DNA of 64,000 nucleotides from Arachidicoccus sp. BS20 (GCF_001659705.1 NZ_CP015971.1:3351029-3415028); one strand, 5' to 3'; positions 9,006 through 18,475 are shown, numbered from the stretch's first letter. Numbers and translations: made by a program. Notes: generated by a model from the sequence alone, not told the origin.

Positions 9006-10145
9006 ATGTTTAAGTATGTTTTAATTGCAGTAATCGTTTTACCAACATTTACGTTTGCTCAAAAATTAAAATTCAGTATTAATGGTTCTATATCAATGCA
9101 TTCTCCAAAAAGTAAGGTATATCTTTCATATGAGGATGAACAAGGGAAAATGAATTTCGATTCCAGTAATGTAACAAATGGCAATTTTCATTTTTCAGGT
9201 ATCATAGCTAATCCCGGAAGAGCTGCTATTGCATTAGATCATACTGGGGAAGGACTGACCATCAGAAATATGTATAACAAAAAAGATACAAGACTCATAT
9301 ATTTAGATGCTGGCGTAATCCGGATAGTAATAAAAGACTCGATCTTATCTGCGAAGGTAACCGGTCCTGAAACTACAAATGACTTCGAAGTTTATAACGG
9401 TAGTGTCAGTCCTTTCAACAAAGAGAGAATGCAAGTAATTGATGAGTCGCTTACGCATTATCGAAAAGACCCTAAGGACACATTAACACGCAATGAATTT
9501 AGAAAAAAGAGTGAAGAAATAGGAGAGCATGTAAATGATTTGACCAAACAGTTTATTTATAGTCATCCTGATTCGTATGTAAGCCTTGATCTTATCAGAT
9601 CAATGGGGTCCGGTAGTGTTATCCCCAAAATAATAAGCCCCTTATTTAATAGTTTGTCAGATCGTATCAAAAAAACATCTGCGGGACAAAGGGTGTCCTA
9701 TGAGCTATCAAAGGCCGGTAAAATCGTTGCTGGAATTAAAGCGCCGGTCTTTTCACAACCGGATATAAACGGAAAAATGGTTAGCTTAAATGATTTCAAG
9801 GGCAAATATGTCTTGGTTGATTTTTGGGCTTCCTGGTGCAGCGGTTGCCGTGCAGAAAACCCCAGGCTGGTTAAAGTGTATGAAAAATACAAGGACAGAG
9901 GATTTACGATAGTGAGTATATCATTAGATGATGCAAGTACAAAAGCCGCGTGGATTACAGCCATTAAAAAAGATGGGCTTGTATGGACGAATGTCTCAGA
10001 TTTACAGCGCAGTAATGCTGCTGCTAAATTGTATGGCGTTACCCTCATACCACGTACTTTTTTAATAGATCCTAACGGGGTCATTATTGCAAAAGATTGG
10101 CATGCTGAAGAGTTATTTAAGAAATTGGATGTTGTATTGAAATAA
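9006..10145 (+). CDS. Second TlpA-like thiol:disulfide oxidoreductase with DUF4369
   Basis: Tandem paralogue of the preceding gene, 379 residues. It has a signal peptide (MFKYVLIAVIVLPTFTFAQ), a DUF4369-like region to about residue 125, a helical middle, and a TlpA domain with WCSGC (Cys278 and Cys281). The active-site dipeptide is SG rather than VP, which should alter the redox potential. The cis-proline segment is VTLIPRTFLIDPNG. It is the last gene of the sigma-SusC-SusD-TlpA run; the next 250 bp on this strand contain no gene. Confidence 0.9.
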   Translation: MFKYVLIAVIVLPTFTFAQKLKFSINGSISMHSPKSKVYLSYEDEQGKMNFDSSNVTNGNFHFSGIIANPGRAAIALDHTGEGLTIRNMYNKKDTRLIYLDAGVIRIVIKDSILSAKVTGPETTNDFEVYNGSVSPFNKERMQVIDESLTHYRKDPKDTLTRNEFRKKSEEIGEHVNDLTKQFIYSHPDSYVSLDLIRSMGSGSVIPKIISPLFNSLSDRIKKTSAGQRVSYELSKAGKIVAGIKAPVFSQPDINGKMVSLNDFKGKYVLVDFWASWCSGCRAENPRLVKVYEKYKDRGFTIVSISLDDASTKAAWITAIKKDGLVWTNVSDLQRSNAAAKLYGVTLIPRTFLIDPNGVIIAKDWHAEELFKKLDVVLK

Positions 10146-10398
10146 CTAAATCCAATAATGGTAGTGCTCTCTAAATTGGTCACCAATATTTTTAGACAAA
10201 TAATGGAAGATCCGTTCATTCCGGAGGTATAGCGTAAGGTCGTAAGTTCAATTTTTCCTTCAAATTATGTGATTTTCGCTGAAAAATCTCGAACTCAAAC
10301 ATTTAACGAAGCTGTAAATCTTATTTCTATGATTAATAAATAGTTATCAGTTAAAAATGAAGAAACAAGCCTTGCAAAAAAAGACTTGTTTCAACCTG
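10146..10398. other. Intergenic gap between the SusCD operon and tRNA-Gln
   Basis: No ORF is supported here. The only structure seen is a hairpin near the tRNA end, listed separately. Confidence 0.6.
10362..10392 (-). terminator. Possible terminator of tRNA-Gln
   Basis: Perfect 8-bp arms (10362-10369 and 10385-10392) around a 15-nt loop that is T-rich on the minus strand. It lies just 3' of the tRNA and between convergent genes. The large loop and weak tail make it uncertain. Confidence 0.4.
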
Positions 10399-10469
10399 TT
10401 ACCCGATCAGGACTCGAACCTGAACTAACAGAGCCAGAATCTGTAGTACTACCATTATACTATCGGGCA
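10399..10469 (-). tRNA. tRNA-Gln (anticodon CTG)
   Basis: On the minus strand the acceptor TGCCCGA pairs with TCGGGTA (one G-U), the discriminator is A, the anticodon stem is ACAGA/TCTGT, and the loop TTCTGGC gives anticodon CTG (codon CAG). The T-arm has GGTTCGAGTCC. Length is 71 nt with no encoded CCA. Confidence 0.93.
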
Positions 10470-10488
10470 ATTCTGTAATTTTGGAATG

Positions 10489-10496
10489 CAAATGTA
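10489..10496 (-). promoter_or_regulatory. Probable tRNA-Gln promoter (-7 element)
   Basis: TACATTTG on the minus strand, 19 bases upstream of the tRNA and matching TAnnTTTG. The -33 region (TTTTTC) is only partly consensus. It is divergent from the rpsJ promoter. Confidence 0.5.
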
Positions 10497-10549
10497 ATTA
10501 TCTTTTTTATCTGAAAAACATTGTCGCAAAAATAATTTTTCAAAAAATT

Positions 10550-10580
10550 TTTGCACATTCAAAAACTCCTCTTACCTTTG
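10550..10580 (+). promoter_or_regulatory. S10 operon promoter
   Basis: TTTG at 10550-10553, a 19-nt spacer, and TACCTTTG at 10573-10580: a perfect Bacteroidota housekeeping promoter 32 bp upstream of the rpsJ ATG. It shows that the longer reading frame opening at 10481 is not the real start. Confidence 0.85.
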
Positions 10581-10612
10581 CAATCCCAATTCAAAAATTG
10601 GTTGTTTATATT

Positions 10613-10918
10613 ATGTCACAACGCATCAGAATAAAATTACAATCTTACGATCACAACTTGGTAGATAAGTCTGCCGAGAAGATAGTGAAAACGGTTCGTG
10701 GTACAGGCGCGGTGGTTACAGGTCCTATTCCTTTGCCTACGCACAAAAGAATATTTACAGTATTGCGCTCGCCGCACGTAAACAAAAAGAGTCGTGAGCA
10801 ATTTCAATTGGCTACACATAAGCGCCTTTTAGATATTTACACGTCTTCATCTCGTACGGTTGATGCGTTAAGCAAATTGGATTTGCCTTCAGGTGTTGAA
10901 GTAGAAATCAAAGCGTGA
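10613..10918 (+). CDS. rpsJ: 30S ribosomal protein S10
   Basis: First gene of the S10-spc operon, 101 residues. The start at 10613 ([20 protein letters not shown]) matches the usual S10 N-terminus and lies just after the promoter. [11 protein letters not shown] and the [12 protein letters not shown] segment are S10 signatures. S10 sits in the small-subunit head and doubles as NusE in antitermination. A 315-nt gap separates it from rplC, while other gaps in the operon are mostly under about 130 nt. Confidence 0.97.
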   Translation: MSQRIRIKLQSYDHNLVDKSAEKIVKTVRGTGAVVTGPIPLPTHKRIFTVLRSPHVNKKSREQFQLATHKRLLDIYTSSSRTVDALSKLDLPSGVEVEIKA

Positions 10919-11233
10919 TAAGTCGAAAAATTTCTTTATTAAGAAAATTTTCGAAAGCAAAACAAAAGTTCTTTTTCATCTGCCAATCTTTAACGAAAAA
11001 GCAGCTCTGAATTTAAAAATAACAAAACCATGATAAAGATTCGGGTAAATCTTTTAATCAAATAAATCATGGTTCAGATAAATAAACAAGCCCTTCGAGG
11101 TTTGTTAGCCGACGGTACTTCTCAAGTTTAGAAGTTTAAACGAAAAAAGAAAAGGTCGCCGGATAGCATGAGATTGAAATACTGCTTCATTCGGTATTGT
11201 CTCAACACCTCTGCGGGGCACAAACCGCAAACA
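10919..11233 (+). ncRNA. Structured rpsJ-rplC intergenic region (possible r-protein leader)
   Basis: No gene is supported in these 315 nt, but the RNA strand can form several hairpins. A nested pair at 11026-11074 has an outer AACCATGAT/ATCATGGTT and an inner AAAGATT/AATCTTT. A second hairpin is AACAAGCC/GGTTTGTT at 11085-11106. A third, TGCGG/CCGCA at 11212-11229, ends 4 nt before the rplC ATG. An AT-rich inverted repeat follows the rpsJ stop. A mid-operon autoregulatory leader for L3/L4 is a reasonable inference; no known family could be assigned. Confidence 0.45.
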
Positions 11234-11851
11234 ATGAAAGGAATTATTGGAAAAAAAATCGGTATGACCAGCGTGTACGGTCCGGAAGGAAAGCAACTCG
11301 CGGTTACTATCATCGAGGCTGAACCAAACGTGGTTACTCAAATCAAGAGTCACGATAAAGACGGTTACAGCGCTCTTCAATTGGCTGTGGGCGACAAAAA
11401 AGAAAAGCGCGCCACAAAAGCAGCCGTTAATCACTTCGCAAAAGCCAGCACTTCGGCTAAAAAAATCGTAAAAGAATTTCGCGATTACTCAATCGAAAAA
11501 AATATCGGCGATACCGTTACCGTTGAAATTTTCGCAGAAGGCGAAAAAGTAGATGTAGTAGGTACAACCAAAGGTAAAGGTTTTCAGGGCGTTGTAAAGC
11601 GTCATGGATTTTCCGGTGTGGGCGAGCAATCGCATGGTCAGCATGACCGTCAGCGCGCTCCGGGTTCTGTGGGCGGTTCTTCTTATCCTTCAAGAGTATT
11701 CAAAGGTATGAGAATGGCTGGTCAAATGGGTAACGACCGCGTGAAACTGAAAGGTTTGAAAGTGGTAAAAATTTTCCCTGAAAAAAATTATATTCTTGTC
11801 AGCGGTTCTGTTCCCGGACATATCGGTTCTACCGTTTTCATCCAAAAATAA
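11234..11851 (+). CDS. rplC: 50S ribosomal protein L3
   Basis: A 205-residue large-subunit protein near the peptidyl transferase centre. The start at 11234 (MKGIIGKKIGMTSVYGPEG) is the standard L3 N-terminus; an upstream in-frame ATG at 11168 would add 22 unlike residues inside the structured leader. The conserved KGKGFQGVVKRHGFSG and HGQHDRQRAPGSVGG stretches are present, including the glutamine that PrmB methylates in other bacteria. Confidence 0.97.
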   Translation: MKGIIGKKIGMTSVYGPEGKQLAVTIIEAEPNVVTQIKSHDKDGYSALQLAVGDKKEKRATKAAVNHFAKASTSAKKIVKEFRDYSIEKNIGDTVTVEIFAEGEKVDVVGTTKGKGFQGVVKRHGFSGVGEQSHGQHDRQRAPGSVGGSSYPSRVFKGMRMAGQMGNDRVKLKGLKVVKIFPEKNYILVSGSVPGHIGSTVFIQK

Positions 11852-11895
11852 AAGTAGAGATAAATCAATTTTTCTTTACTCAAAATGAAACAAAA

Positions 11896-12531
11896 ATGCA
11901 ATTAGAAGTTTTAAATACAACAGGAAAAAGCACAGGCAGAACCATTGAATTGCCTGCTGATATATTCGGCGTAGAACCTAATGACCACGTTATTTATTTG
12001 GCAGTAAAACAATATTTGGCTGCTCAACGTCAGGGAACGCACAAAGTAAAAACTCGTGCCGAAGTTCAGGGTGCGAGCCGCAAATTACACAAGCAAAAAG
12101 GTACGGGCGGTTCTCGTAAAGGTAACATCCGTAACCCTTTATATAAAGGTGGTGGTACAATCTTCGGACCTAAACCTCACGCTTACACCATCAAGTTGAA
12201 CAGAAAAGTGAAAGACCTTGCGAAAATAAGCGCGCTTTCTCACAAAGCGAAAGATAGTGCAATCGTGGTTTTGGAAGATTTGAATTACGAAGCGCCAAAA
12301 ACAAAACAGTTTGTAGAAGTGTTGAAAAACATTGAAGTAGCAGGAAAGAAAGTTTTGTTTGTATTGCCTGATTATAACGATAATGTTTACTTGAGCCTGC
12401 GCAATCTTCAAAGAGTAGAAAGCACTTTGTTGGCAGATATTAATACTTACGATGTTGTAAATGCTGATGTAGTCGTGTTTACCGAAGAAGCGCTGAAAGG
12501 TTTAACCGAAAAAGAAGAAGCTGCGGCTTAA
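11896..12531 (+). CDS. rplD: 50S ribosomal protein L4
   Basis: 211 residues, full length. Shows the GTGGSRKGNIRNPLYKGGG loop that reaches the peptide exit tunnel and the C-terminal TYDVVNADVVVFTEEAL. L4 is the classic autogenous regulator of S10 operons in other bacteria, which makes the structured region before rplC interesting. Its C-terminal tail is acidic and alanine-rich (KEEAAA). Confidence 0.97.
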   Translation: MQLEVLNTTGKSTGRTIELPADIFGVEPNDHVIYLAVKQYLAAQRQGTHKVKTRAEVQGASRKLHKQKGTGGSRKGNIRNPLYKGGGTIFGPKPHAYTIKLNRKVKDLAKISALSHKAKDSAIVVLEDLNYEAPKTKQFVEVLKNIEVAGKKVLFVLPDYNDNVYLSLRNLQRVESTLLADINTYDVVNADVVVFTEEALKGLTEKEEAAA

Positions 12532-12633
12532 TTTGAAAATTATATAGAGTAATTAAGAATGAAATGCCGGCAGGCATTCCATCTGACAAATAAAATTAGT
12601 TCGCCGGAGGTGGACAAATAAAAAAATAAACAG

Positions 12634-12933
12634 ATGAAACTTAGCGAAGTTTTGATAAAACCTATCCTTACAGAAAAAGCAAACGCGCAAAGCGAAAAGC
12701 AAAACAAATTTGCTTTCCGTGTAAACCGTAAGGCAAACAAATTGGAAATTAAAGACGCAGTTGAAGCATTCTACGGCGTTAGCGTAAAAGATGTGCATAC
12801 AATCGTAGTTCCTGCAAAAAATAAAACACGTTACACAAAAGCAGGTTTTATTCAAGGTCAAAAACCTGCGTATAAGAAAGCTTATGTAACAGTTGCAGAA
12901 GGCGATTCAATAGATTTGTACGGAAGTATTTAA
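12634..12933 (+). CDS. rplW: 50S ribosomal protein L23
   Basis: 99 residues. L23 lies at the tunnel exit and docks trigger factor and SRP. Conserved segments include LIKPILTEKA near the N-terminus, FRVNRKANKLEIKDAVEAFY, and KKAYVTV near the C-terminus. Fits between rplD and rplB as expected. Confidence 0.96.
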   Translation: MKLSEVLIKPILTEKANAQSEKQNKFAFRVNRKANKLEIKDAVEAFYGVSVKDVHTIVVPAKNKTRYTKAGFIQGQKPAYKKAYVTVAEGDSIDLYGSI

Positions 12934-12984
12934 GAAAATAAATTATAGCAAGCGGAGCTGAAAATTTCGCATAAATTAAATAGC

Positions 12985-13821
12985 ATGGCATTAAAAAAAT
13001 ATAAAGCAATTACGGCAGGTACGCGTTGGAAAATTGGTAACGCTTACGCTGAAATTACCACCAACCAACCCGAAAAGAGTTTGTTGGAAAAGAAATCAAG
13101 CACGGGCGGTCGCAACGCACAAGGTCGTCGTTCTATGCGTTACATCGGTGGCGGTAACAAAAAACATTATCGTATCATTGACTTCAAGCGCGATAAAGTA
13201 AACATCGAAGCAAAAGTTGTTTCTATCGAATACGACCCAAACCGTACAGCATTCATCGCTTTGGTACAATATACTGATGGCGAAAAAAGATATATCATTG
13301 CTCCGCAAGGTTTGCAAGTTGGTGCTACCATTATTTCGGGCGATGCAGTTGCACCTGAATTGGGCAACGCTTTGAAACTAAAAAATATGCCTTTAGGTAC
13401 AACAATTCACAACATTGAATTGCAACCCGGACAAGGCGCTAAAATGGCAAGAAGCGCAGGTGCTTCTGCACAATTGAGCAACAAAGAAGAAAAATACGCG
13501 GTTCTTAAAATGCCTTCCGGCGAATTGAGAAAAGTGTTGATTGACGGTTATGCAACTGTAGGCGTTGTTTCCAACAGCGACCACAATTTGCAAAGTGCAG
13601 GTAAAGCAGGCGCCAATCGTTGGAAAGGTATTCGTCCTCGCGTAAGAGGCGTTGCGATGAACCCTGTTGACCATCCGATGGGTGGTGGTGAAGGTCGTGC
13701 ATCGGGCGGACACCCTCGTTCTCGTACAGGTAAATACGCTAAAGGCGAAATTACCCGTAAGAAAAAAGGCTCTGATAAACTGATTATCCAGAGAAGAAAC
13801 GGAAGGAAATTAGCTAAGTAA
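12985..13821 (+). CDS. rplB: 50S ribosomal protein L2
   Basis: 278 residues, full length. Supports subunit association and peptidyl transfer. Conserved [37 protein letters not shown] and the C-terminal [18 protein letters not shown] are seen; the histidine of the DHPMGGG loop is the functionally important one. The C-terminus ends in the usual basic tail. Confidence 0.98.
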   Translation: MALKKYKAITAGTRWKIGNAYAEITTNQPEKSLLEKKSSTGGRNAQGRRSMRYIGGGNKKHYRIIDFKRDKVNIEAKVVSIEYDPNRTAFIALVQYTDGEKRYIIAPQGLQVGATIISGDAVAPELGNALKLKNMPLGTTIHNIELQPGQGAKMARSAGASAQLSNKEEKYAVLKMPSGELRKVLIDGYATVGVVSNSDHNLQSAGKAGANRWKGIRPRVRGVAMNPVDHPMGGGEGRASGGHPRSRTGKYAKGEITRKKKGSDKLIIQRRNGRKLAK

Positions 13822-13882
13822 ATTATTTCTGTTAAAATGGTTTTGAGCAGTCAAAACAAATAAACAAACTTAAAAATAAAAC

Positions 13883-14152
13883 ATGGGTCGTTCAATTAAA
13901 AAAGGTCCTTACGTAGATGCAAATCTGGAAACCAAAGTTCTTGGTATCAACGAAGGAAAAGCAAAGAAAGCAGTTATTAAAACATGGAGCCGCCGCTCTA
14001 CCATTACGCCTGATTTTGTTGGGCATACATTCGCGGTTCATAACGGAAACAAATTTATTCCGGTTTATGTAACAGAATTTATGGTAGGACACAAGTTGGG
14101 CGAATTTGCTCCGACAAGAAATTTCAGAGGTCACGCAGGTTCTAAGAAATAA
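13883..14152 (+). CDS. rpsS: 30S ribosomal protein S19
   Basis: 89 residues with the signature [15 protein letters not shown] at the start and [15 protein letters not shown] plus [14 protein letters not shown] later. Binds with S13 in the 30S head. Normal length and position after rplB. Confidence 0.97.
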   Translation: MGRSIKKGPYVDANLETKVLGINEGKAKKAVIKTWSRRSTITPDFVGHTFAVHNGNKFIPVYVTEFMVGHKLGEFAPTRNFRGHAGSKK

Positions 14153-14268
14153 TTAGTTAATAAAAATAAATTCGGCGGATTACCGGTTTATCATAAAATA
14201 AATTTGAATTAGTCAGTTGCAAAATTTATTTTCAAATTGTCTGATTTTCAAATTTTCAAATTAGAAAA

Positions 14269-14610
14269 ATGGAAGCAGTAGCTAAATTAAAAAATTATCC
14301 CACAGGACCGCGCAAAATGCGCTTGTTGGCTGATGTTATTCGCGGATTGGATGTAGAAAAATCCATCTCCATTCTTGAATATCATCCTCAACACAACGCA
14401 AAGCCTTTGGCTAAATTGTTGAGAAGCGCTATCGCAAACTGGGAACAGAAAAACGAAGGTCAAAGCGCAGCGGATGCAAATCTTGTAGTAAAAACAATTT
14501 TTGTTGATGGCGGACGCAGCATCAAAAGAATGCGCCCTGCACCTCAAGGTCGTGGTCATCGCATTCGTAAACGCAGCAATCACGTAACGATTATTGTAGA
14601 TACAAAATAA
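14269..14610 (+). CDS. rplV: 50S ribosomal protein L22
   Basis: 113 residues. The N-terminal [20 protein letters not shown] and the C-terminal beta-hairpin [20 protein letters not shown], which lines the exit tunnel, are both present. The gap before it (14153-14268) holds short AAATT-rich repeats. Confidence 0.96.
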   Translation: MEAVAKLKNYPTGPRKMRLLADVIRGLDVEKSISILEYHPQHNAKPLAKLLRSAIANWEQKNEGQSAADANLVVKTIFVDGGRSIKRMRPAPQGRGHRIRKRSNHVTIIVDTK

Positions 14611-14615
14611 AATTT

Positions 14616-14713
14616 ATCAATTAGCAAATATGCAAATGAGCAAATCTGCAAATTTCGGCAGATAAGTGCGACAAAAATTAGCACATTAGCACATTGGCAC
14701 ATTGGCACATTTT
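14616..14713. repeat. 8-bp-period intergenic repeat (GCAAAT/GCACAT family)
   Basis: Almost the entire rplV-rpsC gap is built of degenerate 8-mers: a GCAAAT-type block, then several consecutive units of the form GCACATTR. Related blocks occur in four other gaps of this operon. Confidence 0.75.
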
Positions 14714-14721
14714 AAAAAAAT

Positions 14722-15489
14722 ATGGGTCAAAAAGCAAATCCAATAGGTAACAGGTTAGGCATCATCCGCGGATGGGACAGCAATTGGTATGGCAATAAAA
14801 AAGACTATGCTAATCGCCTGATTGAAGACAATAAAATTCGCACTTACTTAAACGCGCGTATCAACAAAGGCGGTGTTTCTAAAATCGTCATTGAACGCAC
14901 ATTGGGTAAGTTGATTGTTACCATTCATACTTCAAAGCCGGGTATTATCATTGGTAAAGGCGGTGGCGAAGTTGACCGTATCAAAGAAGAGCTGAAAAAA
15001 TTAACGGGTAAAGACGATGTTCAAATCAACATTTTGGAAATCCGTCGTCCTGAAATAGATGCGGCAATCATCGGCGACACCATCGCTCGTCAGATTGAAA
15101 ACCGTATCAACTTTAAACGTGCTATTAAAATGGCGGTAGCTTCTGCACTTCGTATGGGTGCCGAAGGTATCAAAGTAAAAGCCAGCGGACGTTTGGGAGG
15201 TGCAGAAATCGCTCGTTCCGAAGAGTTTAAACAAGGTCGCGTTCCATTGCATACTTTCCGTATGGATATTGATTATGCAAGCGTATTTGCACAAACGGTT
15301 TACGGAAAAATCGGTATCAAAGTTTGGGTTTGTAAGGGCGAAGTTTTAGGAAAAAGAGATTTGAATCCGAATTTATTGTCCGGTGGAAATGAGAGAAGTG
15401 GCGAAAGAAGAGGCGGCGAACACCGTGAACGCGGCGACAGAAATGACAGAAGAGCGCCTCGCGGAGAAAGAAGAGAACGCAGAAATTAA
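14722..15489 (+). CDS. rpsC: 30S ribosomal protein S3
   Basis: 255 residues. Has the [20 protein letters not shown] start, the KH domain with [18 protein letters not shown], and the C-terminal [20 protein letters not shown] region that helps form the mRNA entry site and helicase. It carries an Arg/Glu-rich low-complexity tail of about 30 residues ([18 protein letters not shown]), longer than in E. coli but common in Bacteroidota. Confidence 0.97.
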   Translation: MGQKANPIGNRLGIIRGWDSNWYGNKKDYANRLIEDNKIRTYLNARINKGGVSKIVIERTLGKLIVTIHTSKPGIIIGKGGGEVDRIKEELKKLTGKDDVQINILEIRRPEIDAAIIGDTIARQIENRINFKRAIKMAVASALRMGAEGIKVKASGRLGGAEIARSEEFKQGRVPLHTFRMDIDYASVFAQTVYGKIGIKVWVCKGEVLGKRDLNPNLLSGGNERSGERRGGEHRERGDRNDRRAPRGERRERRN

Positions 15490-15498
15490 TTTTTATAA

Positions 15499-15568
15499 AT
15501 ATGCAAATGTGCCAGTATGCAAATTCGTTTTCATTAGCACATTGGTAAATTAGCAAATTAGCAAATTA
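15499..15568. repeat. 8-bp-period intergenic repeat (rpsC-rplP gap)
   Basis: Successive GCAAATGT, GCAAATTC, GCACATTG and GCAAATTA-type units fill the gap and end just before the rplP start. Confidence 0.7.
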
Positions 15569-15575
15569 AAATAAA

Positions 15576-15989
15576 ATGTTACAGCCAAAAAGAGCAAAAC
15601 ATAGGAAAGCGCAGAAAGGACGCATCAGAAACGTAGCAAAGAGAGGAACTACCATCTCCTTCGGTTCTTATGCACTTAAAGCCGTAGAACCTATTTGGTT
15701 GAATAATCGTCAGATAGAAGCTGCGCGTCAGGCAATGACACGTGCCATGAAGCGCGAAGGTAATGTATGGATTCGTATTTTCCCCGATAAGCCAATTACT
15801 AAAAAACCTGCAGAAGTGCGTATGGGTAAAGGTAAAGGTAACCCTGAATATTGGGCTGCGGTGGTTGAGCCGGGACGCATTATTTTCGAATGCGATGGTG
15901 TATCTCTCGAAACAGCGCAAAACGCAATGAAGCTCGCAGCAGCTAAATTGCCTATTGCAACTAAGTTTGTAACCCGCAGAGATATTTAA
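15576..15989 (+). CDS. rplP: 50S ribosomal protein L16
   Basis: 137 residues. [16 protein letters not shown] at the start, [20 protein letters not shown], and the [19 protein letters not shown] signature identify it. L16 positions the A-site tRNA. Normal length and order. Confidence 0.97.
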   Translation: MLQPKRAKHRKAQKGRIRNVAKRGTTISFGSYALKAVEPIWLNNRQIEAARQAMTRAMKREGNVWIRIFPDKPITKKPAEVRMGKGKGNPEYWAAVVEPGRIIFECDGVSLETAQNAMKLAAAKLPIATKFVTRRDI

Positions 15990-16024
15990 TAAAAGATTAG
16001 TTTAAAAATTAAAATTCATTACTG

Positions 16025-16237
16025 ATGCCTAATAAAGCAATAGCATTTAATCAAAGTCTTACTTCCTTATCTGTTGAGGATTTGAAGGCGCGCATTCAGG
16101 AAGATGAGCTTCGTTTGAAAAAAATGAAGTTTGCTCACGCAATCTCTCCGTTGGAAAATCCTATGAGTATTCGCCAGTTTAGAAGAGATATTGCACGCGT
16201 GAAAACTGAATTGAAAAAAAGAGAATTAACCAAGTAA
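16025..16237 (+). CDS. rpmC: 50S ribosomal protein L29
   Basis: 70 residues, small helical protein at the tunnel exit. LTSLSVEDLKARIQEDELRL and the C-terminal NPMSIRQFRRDIARVKTELK match L29. Start at 16025 is the only reasonable ATG. Confidence 0.94.
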   Translation: MPNKAIAFNQSLTSLSVEDLKARIQEDELRLKKMKFAHAISPLENPMSIRQFRRDIARVKTELKKRELTK

Positions 16238-16247
16238 AAATAATTAA

Positions 16248-16327
16248 TGTGCAAATATGCAAATTGGCAAATGTGCAAATTAAAGTAATACATTGGCAAA
16301 TTGGCAAATTAGCAGATTAGCAAATTA
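16248..16327. repeat. 8-bp-period intergenic repeat (rpmC-rpsQ gap)
   Basis: About nine units of the form GCAAATNN, several in exact 8-bp register, run up to 8 bp before the rpsQ start. Confidence 0.75.
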
Positions 16328-16334
16328 AAATAAT

Positions 16335-16592
16335 ATGACCGAAAGAAATTTGCGTAAATCAAGAATAGGTGTTGTAAGCAGCAACAAGATGACGAAAACC
16401 ATCACTGTTGCCGTTGAAAGAAAAGTAAAACATCCTATTTACGGAAAATTCGTAAAAAAGACGACCAAGTTCCACGCGCACGATGAAAAGAACGAAGCAG
16501 GTATCGGCGACGTGGTGAAGATTATGGAAACTCGTCCCTTGAGCAAAACAAAACGTTGGCGATTGGTAGAGATCGTAGAGAAAGCTAAGTAA
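16335..16592 (+). CDS. rpsQ: 30S ribosomal protein S17
   Basis: 85 residues, OB-fold. [39 protein letters not shown] and the [16 protein letters not shown] signature are all typical of S17. Follows rpmC as in nearly all bacteria. Confidence 0.97.
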   Translation: MTERNLRKSRIGVVSSNKMTKTITVAVERKVKHPIYGKFVKKTTKFHAHDEKNEAGIGDVVKIMETRPLSKTKRWRLVEIVEKAK

Positions 16593-16665
16593 TTTTCTCG
16601 CGATTATCTTGGACAATAAATTGAATTTGGATTAATTAATATTAATCGAGCAAAAGCAAAATAAA

Positions 16666-17034
16666 ATGATTCAGCAAGAAAGTAGGCTACGTGTAGCTGA
16701 TAATAGTGGAGCGAAAGAAGTACTTTGTATCCGTGTTTTAGGAAACTCGGGACAGGATTACGCAAAAATCGGCGACAAGATTGTTGTTTCCGTAAAAGAT
16801 GCAATTCCTGCCGGCGGTGTCAAAAAAGGTACGGTATCAAAGGCAGTTATCGTTCGTACTACCAATAAATTGCGTCGCAAAGACGGTTCTTATATTCGTT
16901 TTGACGACAACGCTGTTGTGTTGTTGAATAACTCTGATGAACCTCGCGGTACGCGTATCTTCGGACCTGTTGCGCGTGAACTGCGCGATAAAGGATATAT
17001 GAAAATTATCTCTTTGGCTCCGGAAGTATTGTAA
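16666..17034 (+). CDS. rplN: 50S ribosomal protein L14
   Basis: 122 residues, the standard length. [20 protein letters not shown] at the start and the [20 protein letters not shown] segment identify L14, which contacts S12 and 16S rRNA at the subunit bridge. First gene of the classical spc section. Confidence 0.98.
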   Translation: MIQQESRLRVADNSGAKEVLCIRVLGNSGQDYAKIGDKIVVSVKDAIPAGGVKKGTVSKAVIVRTTNKLRRKDGSYIRFDDNAVVLLNNSDEPRGTRIFGPVARELRDKGYMKIISLAPEVL

Positions 17035-17036
17035 GA

Positions 17037-17131
17037 AAGTCAATGAAGTCAATTAGTCAATAAGACCCTAAGTCAATGACTGATGACCAGTGACTAAATG
17101 ACTAAAGAATTTGGTGTCTTAATGACTAAAC
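17037..17131. repeat. AGTCA-family degenerate repeat (rplN-rplX gap)
   Basis: Degenerate 8-bp units around AGTCAATN in the left half are followed by units of the opposite sense (TGACTAAA) in the right half. The region is therefore partly self-complementary. It includes the false upstream start codons of rplX. Confidence 0.65.
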
Positions 17132-17139
17132 ATAAAAAA

Positions 17140-17478
17140 ATGAGTAACAGATTTAAACCTAAATACAATATCAAAAAAGGCGACAAGGTCGTTATCATCG
17201 CTGGAGATGACAAAGACCTGAAAAAGCCTCGTACAGTCCTGGAAGTAATTGTGGACAAAGGTCGTGTAGTCGTAGAAGGTGCGAATATCGTAACCAAACA
17301 CACGAAACCATCTGCAAGCAACACGCAAGGCGGTATTGTAAAAGTAGAAGCCCCAATTCATATCAGCAATGTACAGTTGTGGGATGCAAAATCGGGCGCT
17401 CCTGCGAAAATCAAACGTTCCCGTGAAAATGGTAAATTAGTTCGTATTTCTAAAAAATCGGGGGAGGTAATTAAATAA
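17140..17478 (+). CDS. rplX: 50S ribosomal protein L24
   Basis: 112 residues with start at 17140 ([20 protein letters not shown]). In-frame ATGs at 17098 and 17122 lie within the intergenic repeat and would add residues unlike any L24. The KOW motif ([20 protein letters not shown]) and [14 protein letters not shown] are diagnostic. Its stop overlaps the rplE start by one base (TAATG), implying translational coupling. Confidence 0.96.
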   Translation: MSNRFKPKYNIKKGDKVVIIAGDDKDLKKPRTVLEVIVDKGRVVVEGANIVTKHTKPSASNTQGGIVKVEAPIHISNVQLWDAKSGAPAKIKRSRENGKLVRISKKSGEVIK

Positions 17479-18053
17479 TGAGTACACAAAAATATACGCC
17501 GAGATTGGCAGATAAGTACGTAAAAGAAGTACTTCCTGCTTTAATTAAGAAGTTTGCATACAAAACGCCAATGCAAGCTCCTAAATTAGAAAAAATTTGC
17601 TTGAACCGTGGTGTAAACGGTGCAGTTTCCGACAAGAAATTGGTTGAAGTCGCTGTTGATGAGTTGACACAGATTTCTGGTCAGAAAGCGGTAACTACTT
17701 ATTCCAAGAAGGACATTTCCAACTTTAAATTGCGTAAAGGAATGCCGATTGGTGCTCGTGTAACTTTGCGCGGAGAAAAAATGTATGAATTTTTGGATAG
17801 ATTGATTTCTGTTTCTTTGCCTCGTGTGCGTGATTTCAAAGGCATCAGCGACAAAGCATTTGACGGACGCGGTAACTATACTTTAGGTGTAACCGAACAA
17901 ATCATTTTCCCTGAAATCGACATTGATAAAGTGAACAAAATCACAGGTCTTGATATTACTTTCGTAACTTCTGCAAGCACAAATGATGAAGCTTATGAGT
18001 TGTTGAAAGAATTGGGACTTCCGTTTAAGAACGTAAAAAAAGATAATAACTAA
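17478..18053 (+). CDS. rplE: 50S ribosomal protein L5
   Basis: 191 residues. KISLNRG-like [32 protein letters not shown] and [20 protein letters not shown] identify L5, which anchors 5S rRNA in the central protuberance. Coupled to rplX through a TAATG overlap. Confidence 0.97.
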   Translation: MSTQKYTPRLADKYVKEVLPALIKKFAYKTPMQAPKLEKICLNRGVNGAVSDKKLVEVAVDELTQISGQKAVTTYSKKDISNFKLRKGMPIGARVTLRGEKMYEFLDRLISVSLPRVRDFKGISDKAFDGRGNYTLGVTEQIIFPEIDIDKVNKITGLDITFVTSASTNDEAYELLKELGLPFKNVKKDNN

Positions 18054-18069
18054 TTTCAAATAAAAGAAC

Positions 18070-18339
18070 ATGGCTAAAGAATCAGTAAAAGCACGCCAGA
18101 GAAAACGCGAGGCATTGGTTGCAAAATTCGCAGCTAAACGAGCGGCATTAAAAGAAGCAGGCGATTATGCGGCTTTGGATAAATTGCCGAAAAATGCTTC
18201 TCCGGTTCGTTTGAAAAACCGTTGCCAGCTTACAGGTCGTCCGAAAGGTTATATCCGTTATTTCGGTATTTCTCGTAATGCTTTCCGCGACATGGCGCTT
18301 GATGGAAAAATTCCTGGTGTAAAGAAAGCGAGCTGGTAA
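18070..18339 (+). CDS. rpsN: 30S ribosomal protein S14 (long, zinc-independent type)
   Basis: 89 residues with [20 protein letters not shown]. The CxxC pairs of the short zinc-binding form are absent, so this is the zinc-independent type. Located between rplE and rpsH as expected. Confidence 0.96.
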   Translation: MAKESVKARQRKREALVAKFAAKRAALKEAGDYAALDKLPKNASPVRLKNRCQLTGRPKGYIRYFGISRNAFRDMALDGKIPGVKKASW

Positions 18340-18359
18340 GTTATAATATGCCTATCAGT

Positions 18360-18465
18360 AAATATGCAAATGTGCAAATATTACTGGTCGGAGGAATAGA
18401 TACAAAAATTAAAATTCCGTGTGTTTCATTTGCATATTTGCAAGTTGGCACATTAGCAAATTAAA
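18360..18465. repeat. Inverted 8-bp-period repeat (rpsN-rpsH gap)
   Basis: A block of GCAAATNN units on the left is answered by ATTTGCAT units on the right, so the arms can pair around a central non-repeated section. Normal GCACATTA/GCAAATTA units resume before rpsH. Confidence 0.65.
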
Positions 18466-18475
18466 ATAATAGAAA

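Noticed and set aside
10481..10612. N-terminal extension of rpsJ
   Set aside because: A consensus promoter lies inside this stretch and the S10 N-terminus starts at 10613.
14616..14713. tRNA or small RNA in the rplV-rpsC gap
   Set aside because: The sequence is fully explained by degenerate 8-bp units and shows no cloverleaf or promoter.
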